DNA of 64,000 nt from JAJZGK01 sp035538795 (GCA_035538795.1 DATLJS010000060.1:1-64000), one strand, 5' to 3'; counted from the first letter of the stretch, positions 30,573 to 40,118 are shown. Made by a program: numbers and translations. The notes: a model not told the origin generated them from the letters alone.

Positions 30573-33341
30573 ATGCTGAGCGCATTGCGCAGTCTTCTTC
30601 GGCGCAAACGCAGCGGATTGGCGGTGGAAATCGCCACCGGCGCCCTGCTGGTGGGCAGCCTGCCGCTGGTTCTGGTGGTGTGGCTTCTGTTCCACGCCGC
30701 CGAACAGACCCTGACCGCCCAGGTGGAACACGACATCTCGTCGGTGGCCGACCAGAAAATGGCCCAGATCGAAGGTTTCGCCCGCGATCGCCTGCGCGAG
30801 GTTTCCACCTTGGCCTATACCCCGTCCATCGTCGAAGCCATGGAGCGCTACGGCGGCGCCTTCAAGGTCAACCGGCTGGATTCCGCCGATTACCTGCGGA
30901 CAGACGCCGAATACCGCCATTTGCTGACCCGCTACGCCGATTCCTACGGCGCCGCCGATTTGCTGCTGGTATCGGTCAAAGGCGACGTCGTCTTCACCAT
31001 GTCTGGCCATGAATTGGGCGCCAATCTGCTGGACGGGCGCCCCGGCCACCAGGACTTCGCCGACGTCTTCCAACGCACCCGCACCCTGATGGAGGCGGAA
31101 ACATCCGACGCCATTCCAGAATCCGGGCATCTGGTCAGCAGCATCGTCGCCGCCCCCATCACCCGCGACGGCGCCCTGCTGGGAGTGCTGACCATGCGCA
31201 CCAACCGGCAATCCTTGGCTGCCCTGGCCAGCGACGCCAACGGACTGGGACAAACCGGCGAAATCATGCTGGTGGGCCAGGACGCCCCCGGCACGGTGAC
31301 GGTCTACGGCCCGTTGCGCTATGCCGACCAGCTGCCGGAGGACCGTCAGCTTTCCGCCAGCCAGGGCATGGGACCGATTCTGGCGCGGGCGGTGGCCGGC
31401 GGCCGCGGCGTTGAAACCGTCGAGGATTACCGCGGCGAACCCGTTCTGGCCGCCTGGCGCTATCTGCCGTCCTTCGGGCTGGGCATGGTGGCGAAAAGCG
31501 ATCTGAAGGAAACCTTGGCCGGCGTCCAGAAATTGAAGCGGCTGGGACTGCTATCGACCTTGCTGTCGCTGGTGATGGCCCTGGTCGTATCCATCTTCAT
31601 CGCCCGCGGCATCGCCGCCCCACTCAGCGATCTGGAAGACGCCATCCGCGCCCTGTCGCGAGGCGCGTTCACCCAACCCCTGGAGGTGGAGGGCAGCAGC
31701 GAAATCGTCTCGCTGGCCGGATCGTTCAACGACATGGCCGGCGAAATCCAGTCCTATCAGACCGGCCTGAAGCGCATGGTCGAGGACCGCACCGCCGAAC
31801 TTCGCCGGGCCAAGGATCAGGCCGAGGCGGCAACCCGGGCCAAATCGGAATTCCTGGCCATGATGAGCCACGAACTGCGGACCCCCATGAACGGCCTGAT
31901 CGGCATGGCCGAACTGCTCGACCATCGGGTCGACGATCCGGAATCCAAGAGCTATGTCCGCACCATCCGGCAGTCGGGGGAAACATTGTCGGTGCTGCTC
32001 AGCGACATTCTGGATATTTCCCGCGTCGACGCCGGACAAGTGGCTTTCGATTCCCGCCCCTTCTCGCCCTTGGCCCTGGTGGACAGCCTGGCCGCCTTGA
32101 TGCGCTTTCCCGCCCAGGACAAAGAACTGGAGCTGAAAGCCGAGGCCGGGCCGGACTTGCCAGCCGCCGTGCTGGGCGATCCCGCCCGCATCCGTCAGGT
32201 GCTGCTGAACCTGTTGGGTAACGCCATCAAGTTCACCGAAAGCGGCGGCATCCTGTTGAAGGTGGAGCGGCTCGACGCGCCCGGCCCGGCTCCGACCGTT
32301 CGCCTGCGCTTTTCCGTCACCGACAGCGGCATCGGCATTCCCGATGAGGCCATGGCCTCGCTGTTCCAGCCGTTCTACCAGATCGACGGCTCCTATGCCC
32401 GCCGTCATGGCGGGGCCGGCCTGGGGCTGGCCATTTCGCAGCGTCTGGCCGAGGGCATGGGCGGTTCCCTGGAAGTGGAAAGCACACCCGGCCAGGGCAG
32501 CCGTTTCAGCTTGATCCTGGAACTGCAGGCCGCCCAACCGGCCCAGCCGGAATTCGGCCATGCCCCGGTTCTGGCCGACAGCCTTTCGGTGCTGCTGGTC
32601 GAAGACGAGGAGGTCAACCGTCAGGTTCTGTCCGGTCTGCTGAAACAGGCGGGGCACCGCATCGCCATTGCCAAATCGGGGCGGGAAGCGGTGCGGGCGG
32701 TGCAAACCGGGGATTTCGACGTGGTGCTGGCCGATTTGCGGCTGCCGGGCATGGACGGTTTCGAAGCCACCCGGCGCATGCGCGCCCTGGCCGCCCGGCG
32801 CGGCCAGGCGCTGCCGGTAATCGCCGTCACCGCCAACCTGATGGCCGAGGACATCGCCGCCTGCCACGCCGCCGGCATGGTGGCCGTGGTGGGCAAGCCG
32901 GTCGATCCCCGCCGCCTGAATGCCGCCCTGGCAGAAGCCATGGAAGCCCAGGCCCAGGGCATGATCGCCCTGCCCGCTCCCGACTGGGAGGACGGCGTCT
33001 TCGCCTGCGGCATCCTGGAAGCGTCCCTGGAGGCTTTGGGCGCCGACGAGGTGCGGCGGCTGGCGGCCCTGGGCCGAGACGTCATCGAAAGCCACCTGCT
33101 TGCCCTGTCCGACGGCGCCGGCAGCGGCGATTGGCCGGCCATGCAGACCGCCGCCCACAAACTGGCGGGCTGCGCCGGCAGTTACGGCCTGACGGCGTTG
33201 CAGGAACGAGCCAGGGAGATCGACGGCCTGCTGCGCCGAGCGGAAACGGCCCAAGCCGCCGCCTGGAAAGACGGCATCGACGAAATCGCCGTCCAGGGAC
33301 TGGAAGCCCTGGAACGCTGGCTGGACACTATTCCCGTCTGA
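30573..33341 (+). CDS. Hybrid sensor histidine kinase (dCache-HAMP-HisKA-HATPase-REC-HPt)
   Basis: 922 residues. One membrane segment lies at about 22-41 and a second at about 325-345, flanking a ~280-residue periplasmic domain of Cache type. HAMP follows (346-395). HisKA carries His433 in MMSHELRTPMN, and the ATPase boxes are LLGNAIKFTESGG, DSGIGIP and GAGLGLAIS. A receiver has Asp721 in LADLRLPGMDG, and a C-terminal HPt has His862 in AAHKLAGCAGSYG. All phosphorelay residues are present. The layout is that of TorS, and the UrtA-like gene upstream and OmpR-type gene downstream complete a three-part system. Confidence 0.92.
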   Translation: MLSALRSLLRRKRSGLAVEIATGALLVGSLPLVLVVWLLFHAAEQTLTAQVEHDISSVADQKMAQIEGFARDRLREVSTLAYTPSIVEAMERYGGAFKVNRLDSADYLRTDAEYRHLLTRYADSYGAADLLLVSVKGDVVFTMSGHELGANLLDGRPGHQDFADVFQRTRTLMEAETSDAIPESGHLVSSIVAAPITRDGALLGVLTMRTNRQSLAALASDANGLGQTGEIMLVGQDAPGTVTVYGPLRYADQLPEDRQLSASQGMGPILARAVAGGRGVETVEDYRGEPVLAAWRYLPSFGLGMVAKSDLKETLAGVQKLKRLGLLSTLLSLVMALVVSIFIARGIAAPLSDLEDAIRALSRGAFTQPLEVEGSSEIVSLAGSFNDMAGEIQSYQTGLKRMVEDRTAELRRAKDQAEAATRAKSEFLAMMSHELRTPMNGLIGMAELLDHRVDDPESKSYVRTIRQSGETLSVLLSDILDISRVDAGQVAFDSRPFSPLALVDSLAALMRFPAQDKELELKAEAGPDLPAAVLGDPARIRQVLLNLLGNAIKFTESGGILLKVERLDAPGPAPTVRLRFSVTDSGIGIPDEAMASLFQPFYQIDGSYARRHGGAGLGLAISQRLAEGMGGSLEVESTPGQGSRFSLILELQAAQPAQPEFGHAPVLADSLSVLLVEDEEVNRQVLSGLLKQAGHRIAIAKSGREAVRAVQTGDFDVVLADLRLPGMDGFEATRRMRALAARRGQALPVIAVTANLMAEDIAACHAAGMVAVVGKPVDPRRLNAALAEAMEAQAQGMIALPAPDWEDGVFACGILEASLEALGADEVRRLAALGRDVIESHLLALSDGAGSGDWPAMQTAAHKLAGCAGSYGLTALQERAREIDGLLRRAETAQAAAWKDGIDEIAVQGLEALERWLDTIPV

Positions 33342-34038
33342 CCTCGGCGGCGAACCGATAACCGTGGCCCCGACATGTTTCGATCATGCGGCCATGATCG
33401 CCGTCGCCCAGCTTCTTGCGCAGGCGGCTGACCAGAATATCGACGCTGCGGGTGCCAGACTCGCCATCATCCGAGCCCAGGGCGCTCATCAACTGCTCTC
33501 GGCTCTGCAGACGTCCGGGCCGCCCAGCCAGGATGGACAAAAGATCGAACTCGGCCGGTGTCAGGTCCACCTTCTCGCCCTGATCGTCGAGAAGAAAACG
33601 GTTGAGCGGATCCAGGCTCCATCCATTGAAGCGCCAACGCTGCTGGCTGCCGCCGCCCGCCGGACGCGCCACGCGGTTATCCAGCGCCTTACGCAGCCGG
33701 GCCAGAAGTTCGCGGGGGAAGACCGGCTTGGGCAGATAATCGTCGGCCCCCAGTTCCAGACCGTCGGCCCTGTCCTCGGGGCTGTTGCGCTCGGTCACCA
33801 TGACGATGCCGACGCCCCAGCGGTTCATCATCTCGCGAGCCAGCACCATGCCGTTGGCGTCGGGCAAATTGAGGTCTAGCAAAACCAGATCGATGTCGCC
33901 CAGCGTCAGCAGCGCCTTGGCGTCGGTGGCGTCCCCGGCTTCGCTGACCCGGTAGCCGCCGCTTTTGACATAGGCGGACAACATGGCCCGCACCGCCGGG
34001 TCGTCGTCCACCACCAGGATATGCGCCATCTCAGTCAT
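33328..34038 (-). CDS. OmpR/TorR-type response regulator
   Basis: A 236-residue regulator: receiver with acidic pocket DDD at 11-13, phospho-acceptor Asp55 in LLDLNLPDANG, and Lys in LPKPVFPRE; then a winged-helix effector domain with LTPAEFDLLSILAGRPG and SVDILVSRLRKKLG. It faces the hybrid kinase gene tail to tail with a 14-bp overlap and is divergent from urtA. It is the obvious recipient of the kinase phosphorelay. Target promoters are unproven; the urt promoter next door is the first candidate. Confidence 0.92.
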   Translation of the reverse strand: MTEMAHILVVDDDPAVRAMLSAYVKSGGYRVSEAGDATDAKALLTLGDIDLVLLDLNLPDANGMVLAREMMNRWGVGIVMVTERNSPEDRADGLELGADDYLPKPVFPRELLARLRKALDNRVARPAGGGSQQRWRFNGWSLDPLNRFLLDDQGEKVDLTPAEFDLLSILAGRPGRLQSREQLMSALGSDDGESGTRSVDILVSRLRKKLGDGDHGRMIETCRGHGYRFAAEVRRE

Positions 34039-34197
34039 ACCGGATTCCCCGCCTGCCTTTTAGGCAATTCATCATCGCGCTCCCGATTGGAAAAATACCA
34101 GAAACCTTCACCGCATATAATCACTCTCGTTCCGCATTGCCTCCGCCCCATCTCCGCGACCAGAACCGGAACGGACGGAAAAACATCGGCATACCCA

Positions 34198-34230
34198 GAA
34201 AATATCCAGAAATATTCACAGGATATTTTC
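34198..34230. repeat. Inverted repeat GAAAATATCC / GGATATTTTC
   Basis: Perfect ten-base arms at 34198-34207 and 34221-34230 are separated by 13 bases, about 245-275 bp upstream of the urt -24/-12 promoter. The arms are AT-rich and could bind the adjacent response regulator or another dimeric protein, or form a hairpin. Confidence 0.6.
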
Positions 34231-34472
34231 CGGCATAATCCTCGTAAAATCCTGAAAATTCAAAACACTGTCATCACATTTATGGAATACCATCAAATTG
34301 TTTCCAATTATTTTCCGGAGCAAACTCTATGTGGTTATTTTTTAATCTCCGCGTGATTTTGCATATTTTTGATACACAGCCATGACTACATTCAAGGCAC
34401 CAGCAGTTCTTTTCCGGTTCTTTTCTAAGAGTTTATTCCTTTTATAACAAAGCCGTAGAGTCCTTTTCCCGG

Positions 34473-34488
34473 TTGGCCCGGCTTTTGC
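34473..34488 (+). promoter_or_regulatory. Sigma-54 (-24/-12) promoter of the urt-ure operon
   Basis: TTGGCCCGGCTTTTGC keeps GG and GC with the required ten-base spacing and matches the sigma-54 consensus apart from the A of GGCAC. The expected start is about 12 bases downstream, near 34500, some 30 bases before urtA. This fits nitrogen control of urea uptake. Confidence 0.7.
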
Positions 34489-34529
34489 CTTTATGGAGGC
34501 ATCTGTCAATCGAGCAAGGATTCGACCCC

Positions 34530-35816
34530 ATGAAACTGTTCCAGACCCTTGTCGGAGCCGGCGCCCTTTTGGCGACGGGCAGCGTTTCGTTCGGCGCCAT
34601 GGCCGCCGAGGACACCATCAAGGTGGGCGTTCTGCACTCCCTGAGCGGCACCATGGCCATTTCCGAAACCACTCTGAAGGACACGGTCCTGATGATGGTC
34701 GACGACATCAACAAGCATGGCGGCCTGTTGGGCAAGAAGGTCGAGGCCGTGGTGGTCGACCCCGCCTCCAACTGGCCGCTGTTCGCCGAAAAGGCCCGCG
34801 AGCTTCTGGAAAAACAGAAGGTCTCGGTGGTGTTCGGCTGTTGGACGTCCGTGTCGCGCAAGTCGGTGCTGCCGGTGTTCGAGCAGGATAACGGCCTGCT
34901 GTTCTATCCCGTCCAGTACGAGGGCGAGGAATCGTCGCGCAACGTCTTCTATACCGGCGCCGCTCCGAACCAGCAGGCCATTCCCGCCGTCGAATATCTG
35001 ATGAGCAAGGACGGCGGCGAAGTGAAACGCTGGGTGCTGGAAGGCACCGACTACGTCTATCCGCGCACCACCAACAAAGTTCTTGAAGCCTACCTGAAGG
35101 CCCATGGCGTCAAGGATGAGGACATCATGGTCAACTACACGCCGTTCGGCTTCAGCGACTGGCAGACCGAAGTGGCCAAGATCAAGCAATTCGGCGCCGC
35201 CGGCAAAAAGACCGCCGTGGTCTCCACCGTCAACGGCGACGCCAACGTGCCGTTCTACAAGGAACTGGCCAACCAGGGCATCAAGGCCGAAGACATTCCG
35301 GTCGTCGCCTTCTCGGTGGGCGAAGAGGAACTGGCCGGCATCGACACCAAGAATCTGGTGGGCCATCTGGCCGCCTGGAACTACTTCCAGTCGGTGAAGA
35401 CGCCTGAGAACGACGCTTTCATCAAGATGTGGCACAGTTATATCAAGAACGACAAGCGCACCACCAACGACCCCATGGAAGCCACCTATATCGGCTTCAA
35501 GATGTGGACCCAGGCCGTCGAACAGGCCGGCACCACCGACGTCGACGCCGTGCGTCAGGCGATGTACGGCCAAAAGGTCAAAAACCTGACCGGCGGCACC
35601 GCCGTGATGAACACCAACCACCACCTGTCGAAGCCGGTTCTGATCGGCGAGATTCAGGCTTCCGGCCAGTTCCAGACCGTCTGGAAGACCAAGGACGTCA
35701 TCAAGGCCGAAGCCTGGAGCAGCTATCTGGCCGAAGACAAGGGCAAGATCGCCGACTGGACCTATCCCTGGGTCTGCGGCAACTGCACCACCGGCAAGTA
35801 CGCCGCTCAGTAAGGC
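34530..35816 (+). CDS. urtA: Urea ABC transporter substrate-binding protein
   Basis: A periplasmic binding protein of about 428 residues with a cleavable signal peptide (MKLFQTLVGAGALLATGS... ending AMAA). UrtA-specific motifs include VLHSLSGTMAISE, VFGCWTS, LFYPVQYEGEESS and GAAPNQQAIPA. The start at 34530 follows AAGGA and gives a normal signal sequence; longer frames upstream cross the promoter. It delivers urea to UrtBC. A very stable hairpin after the stop should favour higher levels of this subunit than of the permease. Confidence 0.95.
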
Positions 35817-35839
35817 TTGAAGCACCTCTTGTCCCGACT

Positions 35840-35870
35840 GGCCCCCGCTTCGGCGGGGGCCTCCTTTCCC
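35840..35870 (+). terminator. UUCG-tetraloop hairpin between urtA and urtB (attenuator)
   Basis: A nine-base perfect GC stem (GGCCCCCGC with GCGGGGGCC) closes on a C(TTCG)G tetraloop at 35848-35853. It is followed by TCCTTTCCCTTTC. The tail is imperfect, so partial termination and 3'-end protection of the urtA message are likely, a common arrangement after binding-protein genes. Confidence 0.75.
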
Positions 35871-35897
35871 TTTCTCAGTCCTATTCGGGAGACTGCC

Positions 35898-37499
35898 GTG
35901 AAATTCGTGCTGGCCCTGACGCTGTGTCTCTTCGCCGCCCTGCTGCCGCAAAGCAGCCGCGCCGACGACGACGCTTTCGCCGCCGCCGTGCGGTCCCTCA
36001 ACGCCGACAGCTACGCCGACAAGATCGCCGCGGCGCAGTCGCTGGCCGCCCTGGGCGATCCCCGCGGCGCCGCCGTACTGGCGGCTTTGGGCGACGGCGT
36101 CCTTTATGCCCGTCCCGACGGTTCACTGGTGATGGAAACCGGCGGCAGCTACAGCGATCCCGTCAGCGGCGCGGCCGTGGCCGGAGTGAACGCCTCCGAC
36201 CTGACCGCCGTTACCGTCAACAACCGCCTGCGCGGTATTCTGCGTGGACTACAGGCGCTTCTCGACATCGCCAGCCCCGATCCTGCCGCCCGTCTGAAGG
36301 CGGTGCAGGCCGTCGCCGCCCAAGGCAACCCGGAATCCGCCGAGCTTTTGCGCAAGGCGCTGGATCACGAAAGCGACGCCACAGTCAGGAAAGCCCTGCA
36401 ATCGACCCTGGCGGGGCTTGATCTCGCCTCGCCCGACAAGGACCGCCGTCTGGCGGCCATCGCCGCCTTGGCCGGATCGACCGACCGTGGCGTACAGGGG
36501 CAATTGCAGACTTTGCTTGCTCAGGAACAAGACCCGCAGGTCAAAACCGCCGCCGAGAAAGCCCTGTCCTCCATCGACGGCAAGCTGGCGGCCATCGGCC
36601 TGGCCGCCAATCTGTTCCAGGGGCTGTCTCTTGGCAGCGTGCTGCTGCTGGCCGCCATCGGCTTGGCCATCACCTTCGGCGTCATGGGGGTCATCAACAT
36701 GGCCCACGGCGAGATGATCATGCTGGGCAGCTATACCGCCTATGTGGTGCAGGAAGCCTTCCGCGCCTGGCTGCCGCCGGCCTGGATCGATCTTTATCTG
36801 ATCGTCGCCCTGCCCGTCGCTTTCCTGTTCACTGCCCTGGTGGGTATCGCGCTGGAACGCGGCCTGATCCGCTTCCTGTACGGCCGCCCGCTGGAAACTC
36901 TGCTGTCCACTTTCGGCATCAGCCTGATTCTGCAACAGGCCGTGCGCTCGGTCTTCGGCGCCCCCAACAAGGAAGTCGCCAATCCCGCCTGGATGACCGG
37001 CGGCTTCGATCTGATGGGCGGCTTCACCGTCACCTGGAACCGCCTGATCATCATCGTTTTCTGTCTGCTGGTGCTGGGAGCGCTGGCCGCCCTGCTACGC
37101 TGGTCGGCCTTCGGCCTGCAAATGCGCGCCGTCGCCCAGAACCGCCCCATGGCCGCCGCTATGGGTATCCGCACCGGCCGCATCGACGCCTTCACCTTCG
37201 GCCTGGGATCGGGCATCGCCGGCATCGCCGGGGTGGCTCTGTCGCAGATCGGCAATGTCAGCCCCAACCTGGGACAAGGCTACATCGTCGACAGCTTCAT
37301 GGTGGTCGTCTTCGGCGGCGTTGGCTCGCTGTGGGGCACCCTGGTGGGCGCCCTCAGCCTGGGGGCGGTCAACAAGTTCCTGGAACCCTATGCCGGAGCC
37401 ATGCTGGGCAAGATCCTGGTGCTGGTCTTCATCATCTTGTTCATCCAGAAGCGTCCGAGGGGGCTGTTCGCCCTCAAGGGCCGGTCGGTCGAGAATTGA
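35898..37499 (+). CDS. urtB: Urea ABC transporter permease UrtB
   Basis: 533 residues from a GTG start with GGGAG upstream. A signal peptide (MKFVLALTLCLFAALLPQSSRA) precedes a long periplasmic region to about residue 235, with repeated AALGDPxGAAVL/SPDxxxRLxAxxAxA helices of HEAT character. A LivH-type permease domain follows with GVMGVINMAHGEMIMLG and the C-terminal GGVGSLWGTLVGAL. This extended N-terminus is usual for UrtB. It pairs with UrtC to form the urea channel. Confidence 0.94.
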   Translation: MKFVLALTLCLFAALLPQSSRADDDAFAAAVRSLNADSYADKIAAAQSLAALGDPRGAAVLAALGDGVLYARPDGSLVMETGGSYSDPVSGAAVAGVNASDLTAVTVNNRLRGILRGLQALLDIASPDPAARLKAVQAVAAQGNPESAELLRKALDHESDATVRKALQSTLAGLDLASPDKDRRLAAIAALAGSTDRGVQGQLQTLLAQEQDPQVKTAAEKALSSIDGKLAAIGLAANLFQGLSLGSVLLLAAIGLAITFGVMGVINMAHGEMIMLGSYTAYVVQEAFRAWLPPAWIDLYLIVALPVAFLFTALVGIALERGLIRFLYGRPLETLLSTFGISLILQQAVRSVFGAPNKEVANPAWMTGGFDLMGGFTVTWNRLIIIVFCLLVLGALAALLRWSAFGLQMRAVAQNRPMAAAMGIRTGRIDAFTFGLGSGIAGIAGVALSQIGNVSPNLGQGYIVDSFMVVVFGGVGSLWGTLVGALSLGAVNKFLEPYAGAMLGKILVLVFIILFIQKRPRGLFALKGRSVEN

Positions 37500-37512
37500 G
37501 GAGCCGACAGCC

Positions 37513-38631
37513 ATGATCCTTTCCCGTCTCGCCGCCACTTCCAGCGATCGCCGTTTCTGGCTGAGTTTCGCCGCCGCCGGACTGACCCTGTGCCTGCTGG
37601 TACCGCTGCTCAACGCCCTGCCCGAAGGTTCGCCTTTGCAGGTGCCCAACTACATGATCCCGCTGCTGGGCAAGTATCTGTGCTACGCCACCCTGGCCTT
37701 GGCCCTGGATCTGGTCTGGGGCTATTGCGGCGTGCTGTCGCTGGGCCACGGCGCCTTCTTCGCCCTGGGCGGCTATGCCATGGGCATGCATCTGATGCGG
37801 GCCATCGGCACCCGGGGCGTCTACGGCAACGCCGAACTGCCCGACTTCATGGTGTTCCTGAATTGGAAAAGCCTGCCCTGGTACTGGTTCGGCTTCGACC
37901 ATTTCTGGTTCGCCGCCCTGATGGTGCTGCTGGTACCGGGCATCCTGGCTTTCGTCTTCGGCTGGCTGGCCTTCCGTTCGCGCATCACCGGCGTTTACCT
38001 GTCCATCATCACCCAGGCCATGACCTATGCCCTGATGCTGGCCTTCTTCCGCAACGAAATGGGCTTCGGCGGCAATAACGGCCTGACCGACTTCAAGGAT
38101 CTGCTGGGTTTCGACCTATCCCAACCGACCACCAAGATGGGGCTTTATCTGGCCTCGGCCCTGGTGCTGGGGAGCGCGCTGCTGCTGATGCGCCATGTGG
38201 TTTCGACCAAGCTGGGCCGCATCATGATGGCGCTTCGCGACGCCGAAAGCCGGGTGCGCTTCCTGGGATATTCCACCACCCACGCCAAGCTGTTCGCCTT
38301 CACCCTGTCGGCCATGCTGGCGGGGCTGGCCGGAGCCCTGTACGTGCCCCAGGTCGGCATCATCAACCCGTCGGAATTCTCGCCAGCCAATTCCATCGAA
38401 GTCGCCGTCTGGGTGGCGGTAGGCGGACGCGGCACCCTGGTCGGAGCCATCCTGGGAGCTCTGTCGGTCAACGCCGCCAAGACTTGGCTGACCGGCGCCG
38501 CACCCGAAGTCTGGCTGTTCTTCCTGGGCGCCCTGTTCATCGTCGTCACCATCTTGCTGCCCAAGGGACTGATGGGCCTGAAGCTGCGGTTCGCCAAGCG
38601 CTTCTCGAAGACGGAGGAACGCCATGTCTGA
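37513..38631 (+). CDS. urtC: Urea ABC transporter permease UrtC
   Basis: A 372-residue LivM-type permease with about ten membrane segments. WGYCGVLSLGHGAFFALGGYAMG and FLGYSTTHAKLFAFTLSAMLAG-type stretches are characteristic, the latter containing the EAA-like contact loop for the ATPases. The ATG at 37513 lies 13 bp after urtB. It overlaps urtD by eight bases. Confidence 0.94.
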   Translation: MILSRLAATSSDRRFWLSFAAAGLTLCLLVPLLNALPEGSPLQVPNYMIPLLGKYLCYATLALALDLVWGYCGVLSLGHGAFFALGGYAMGMHLMRAIGTRGVYGNAELPDFMVFLNWKSLPWYWFGFDHFWFAALMVLLVPGILAFVFGWLAFRSRITGVYLSIITQAMTYALMLAFFRNEMGFGGNNGLTDFKDLLGFDLSQPTTKMGLYLASALVLGSALLLMRHVVSTKLGRIMMALRDAESRVRFLGYSTTHAKLFAFTLSAMLAGLAGALYVPQVGIINPSEFSPANSIEVAVWVAVGGRGTLVGAILGALSVNAAKTWLTGAAPEVWLFFLGALFIVVTILLPKGLMGLKLRFAKRFSKTEERHV

Positions 38632-39418
38632 GAACTATTATATCGAGGAAACGTCCAACACCGACCGCGTGGCGGCCGGCAGCATCCTCTATCTGGACGG
38701 CGTCACTGTCAGCTTCGACGGCTTCCGCGCCCTGAACGAATTGTCGCTGGTCATCGCCCCGGGCGAGTTGCGCACCATCATCGGTCCCAACGGCGCCGGT
38801 AAAACCACCATGATGGACGTCATCACCGGCAAAACCCGGCCCGACAAGGGCGACGTCCTGTTCGACGGCAAGATCGACCTGACCCGCCTGGATGAAAGCC
38901 GCATCGCCAACCTTGGCATCGGCCGCAAGTTCCAGAAACCGACGGTGTTTGAAAACCTGACGGTGCTCGAAAACCTGGAACTGGCGACGAAAAGCCCGCG
39001 CGGCATCTTCTTCACCCTGCGCCACAAGCTGGACGACGAGGCCCGGGACCGCATCGCCGGAGTGCTGAAGACCGTCGGCCTGACCGGCAAGGAAGGCTGG
39101 CAGGCCGGAGCCTTGTCGCATGGCCAGAAGCAATGGCTGGAAATCGGCATTCTACTGATGCAGGACCAGCGGGTTCTGTTGCTGGACGAACCCGTCGCCG
39201 GCCTGACAGACGCCGAAACGGAAGCCACCGCCCAATTGATCCTGGATTTGTCGAAACAGCCCGACCGTTCGCTGATCGTGGTCGAGCACGACATGGAGTT
39301 CGTGCGCACCCTGGGCTCGAAAGTCACCGTTTTGCACGAAGGCTCCGTGCTGGCCGAAGGGCCGTTGGACGAGGTGCAGGACAATCCCCGAGTGGTCGAA
39401 GTCTATCTGGGACGCTGA
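38624..39418 (+). CDS. urtD: Urea ABC transporter ATP-binding protein UrtD
   Basis: A 264-residue LivG-type ATPase. Walker A is GPNGAGKTT (about residues 54-62), the signature is LSHGQKQWLEIG (His replaces the usual second Gly of LSGGQ, as is normal in UrtD), Walker B is RVLLLDEPVAGL, and the switch His lies in VVEHDMEFV. It acts at the cytoplasmic face with UrtE. Confidence 0.94.
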   Translation: MSENYYIEETSNTDRVAAGSILYLDGVTVSFDGFRALNELSLVIAPGELRTIIGPNGAGKTTMMDVITGKTRPDKGDVLFDGKIDLTRLDESRIANLGIGRKFQKPTVFENLTVLENLELATKSPRGIFFTLRHKLDDEARDRIAGVLKTVGLTGKEGWQAGALSHGQKQWLEIGILLMQDQRVLLLDEPVAGLTDAETEATAQLILDLSKQPDRSLIVVEHDMEFVRTLGSKVTVLHEGSVLAEGPLDEVQDNPRVVEVYLGR

Positions 39419-39422
39419 TGCC

Positions 39423-40118
39423 ATGCTAAACGTCGAGAACATCAATCTCTATTACGGCGCCAGCCAGGCCTTGCGCGGCGTCTCCCTGACCGCCCGGCCG
39501 GGCAAGATCACCTGCGTGCTGGGCCGCAACGGCGTCGGCAAAACCAGCCTGATGCGGGCCATCATGGGCATGCAGCCGTCCAAGGGCGGCAAGGTGGAAT
39601 GGGAAGGCGCCGACGTCACCCATCTTCCCGCCTACGAACATGCCCGCCGCGGCATTGCCTTCGTGCCCCAGGGCCGCGAAATATTCCCCCGTCTGACGGT
39701 AAAGGAGAATCTGGAAACGGGCTTCGCACCGTTGCCCCGTTCCCAACGCTCCATTCCCGATGAAATCTTCGAACTGTTCCCGGTGCTGAAAAGCATGCTG
39801 GGCCGGCGGGGCGGCGATCTCTCGGGCGGGCAACAGCAGCAATTGGCCATCGGCCGCGCTTTGGTGACGCGCCCGCGCCTGCTGATTCTGGACGAACCCA
39901 CCGAAGGCATCCAGCCGTCCATCATCAAGGATATCGGCAAGGTCATCCGCATGCTGGCGGATCGCGGAGAAATGGCCATACTGCTGGTCGAGCAATATTT
40001 CGACTTCGCCCGCGAACTGGCCGACGACTTCGCGGTTCTGGATCGCGGCGAAGTGGTGGCGGCGGGCAAGGCCGCCGAGTTGGTGGAGGAAGATGTTCGC
40101 CGCTATCTCACCGTCTGA
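39423..40118 (+). CDS. urtE: Urea ABC transporter ATP-binding protein UrtE
   Basis: A 231-residue LivF-type ATPase. Walker A is GRNGVGKTS, the signature LSGGQQQQLAIG, Walker B LLILDEPTEGIQP, and the switch region LLVEQYFDFA. The TEGIQPS stretch is typical of UrtE. It follows urtD by four bases, and its 3' end overlaps ureD by 26 bases, physically joining transport and urease genes. Confidence 0.95.
   Translation: MLNVENINLYYGASQALRGVSLTARPGKITCVLGRNGVGKTSLMRAIMGMQPSKGGKVEWEGADVTHLPAYEHARRGIAFVPQGREIFPRLTVKENLETGFAPLPRSQRSIPDEIFELFPVLKSMLGRRGGDLSGGQQQQLAIGRALVTRPRLLILDEPTEGIQPSIIKDIGKVIRMLADRGEMAILLVEQYFDFARELADDFAVLDRGEVVAAGKAAELVEEDVRRYLTV

Larger units (their letters stand above)
34039..34529. 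promoter_or_regulatory. 491-bp AT-rich divergent control region upstream of urtA
   Basis: No credible gene is present; a frame of 111 codons across 34021-34356 has atypical composition and is rejected. The base composition is far more AT-rich than the flanks. It contains the inverted repeat at 34198 and the sigma-54 promoter at 34473. No convincing NtrC site was found. Confidence 0.7.

Noticed and set aside
34021..34356. 111-residue plus-strand frame in the urt control region
   Set aside because: It starts inside the response regulator gene in antisense, has AT-rich atypical codons and no Shine-Dalgarno, and covers regulatory sequence.
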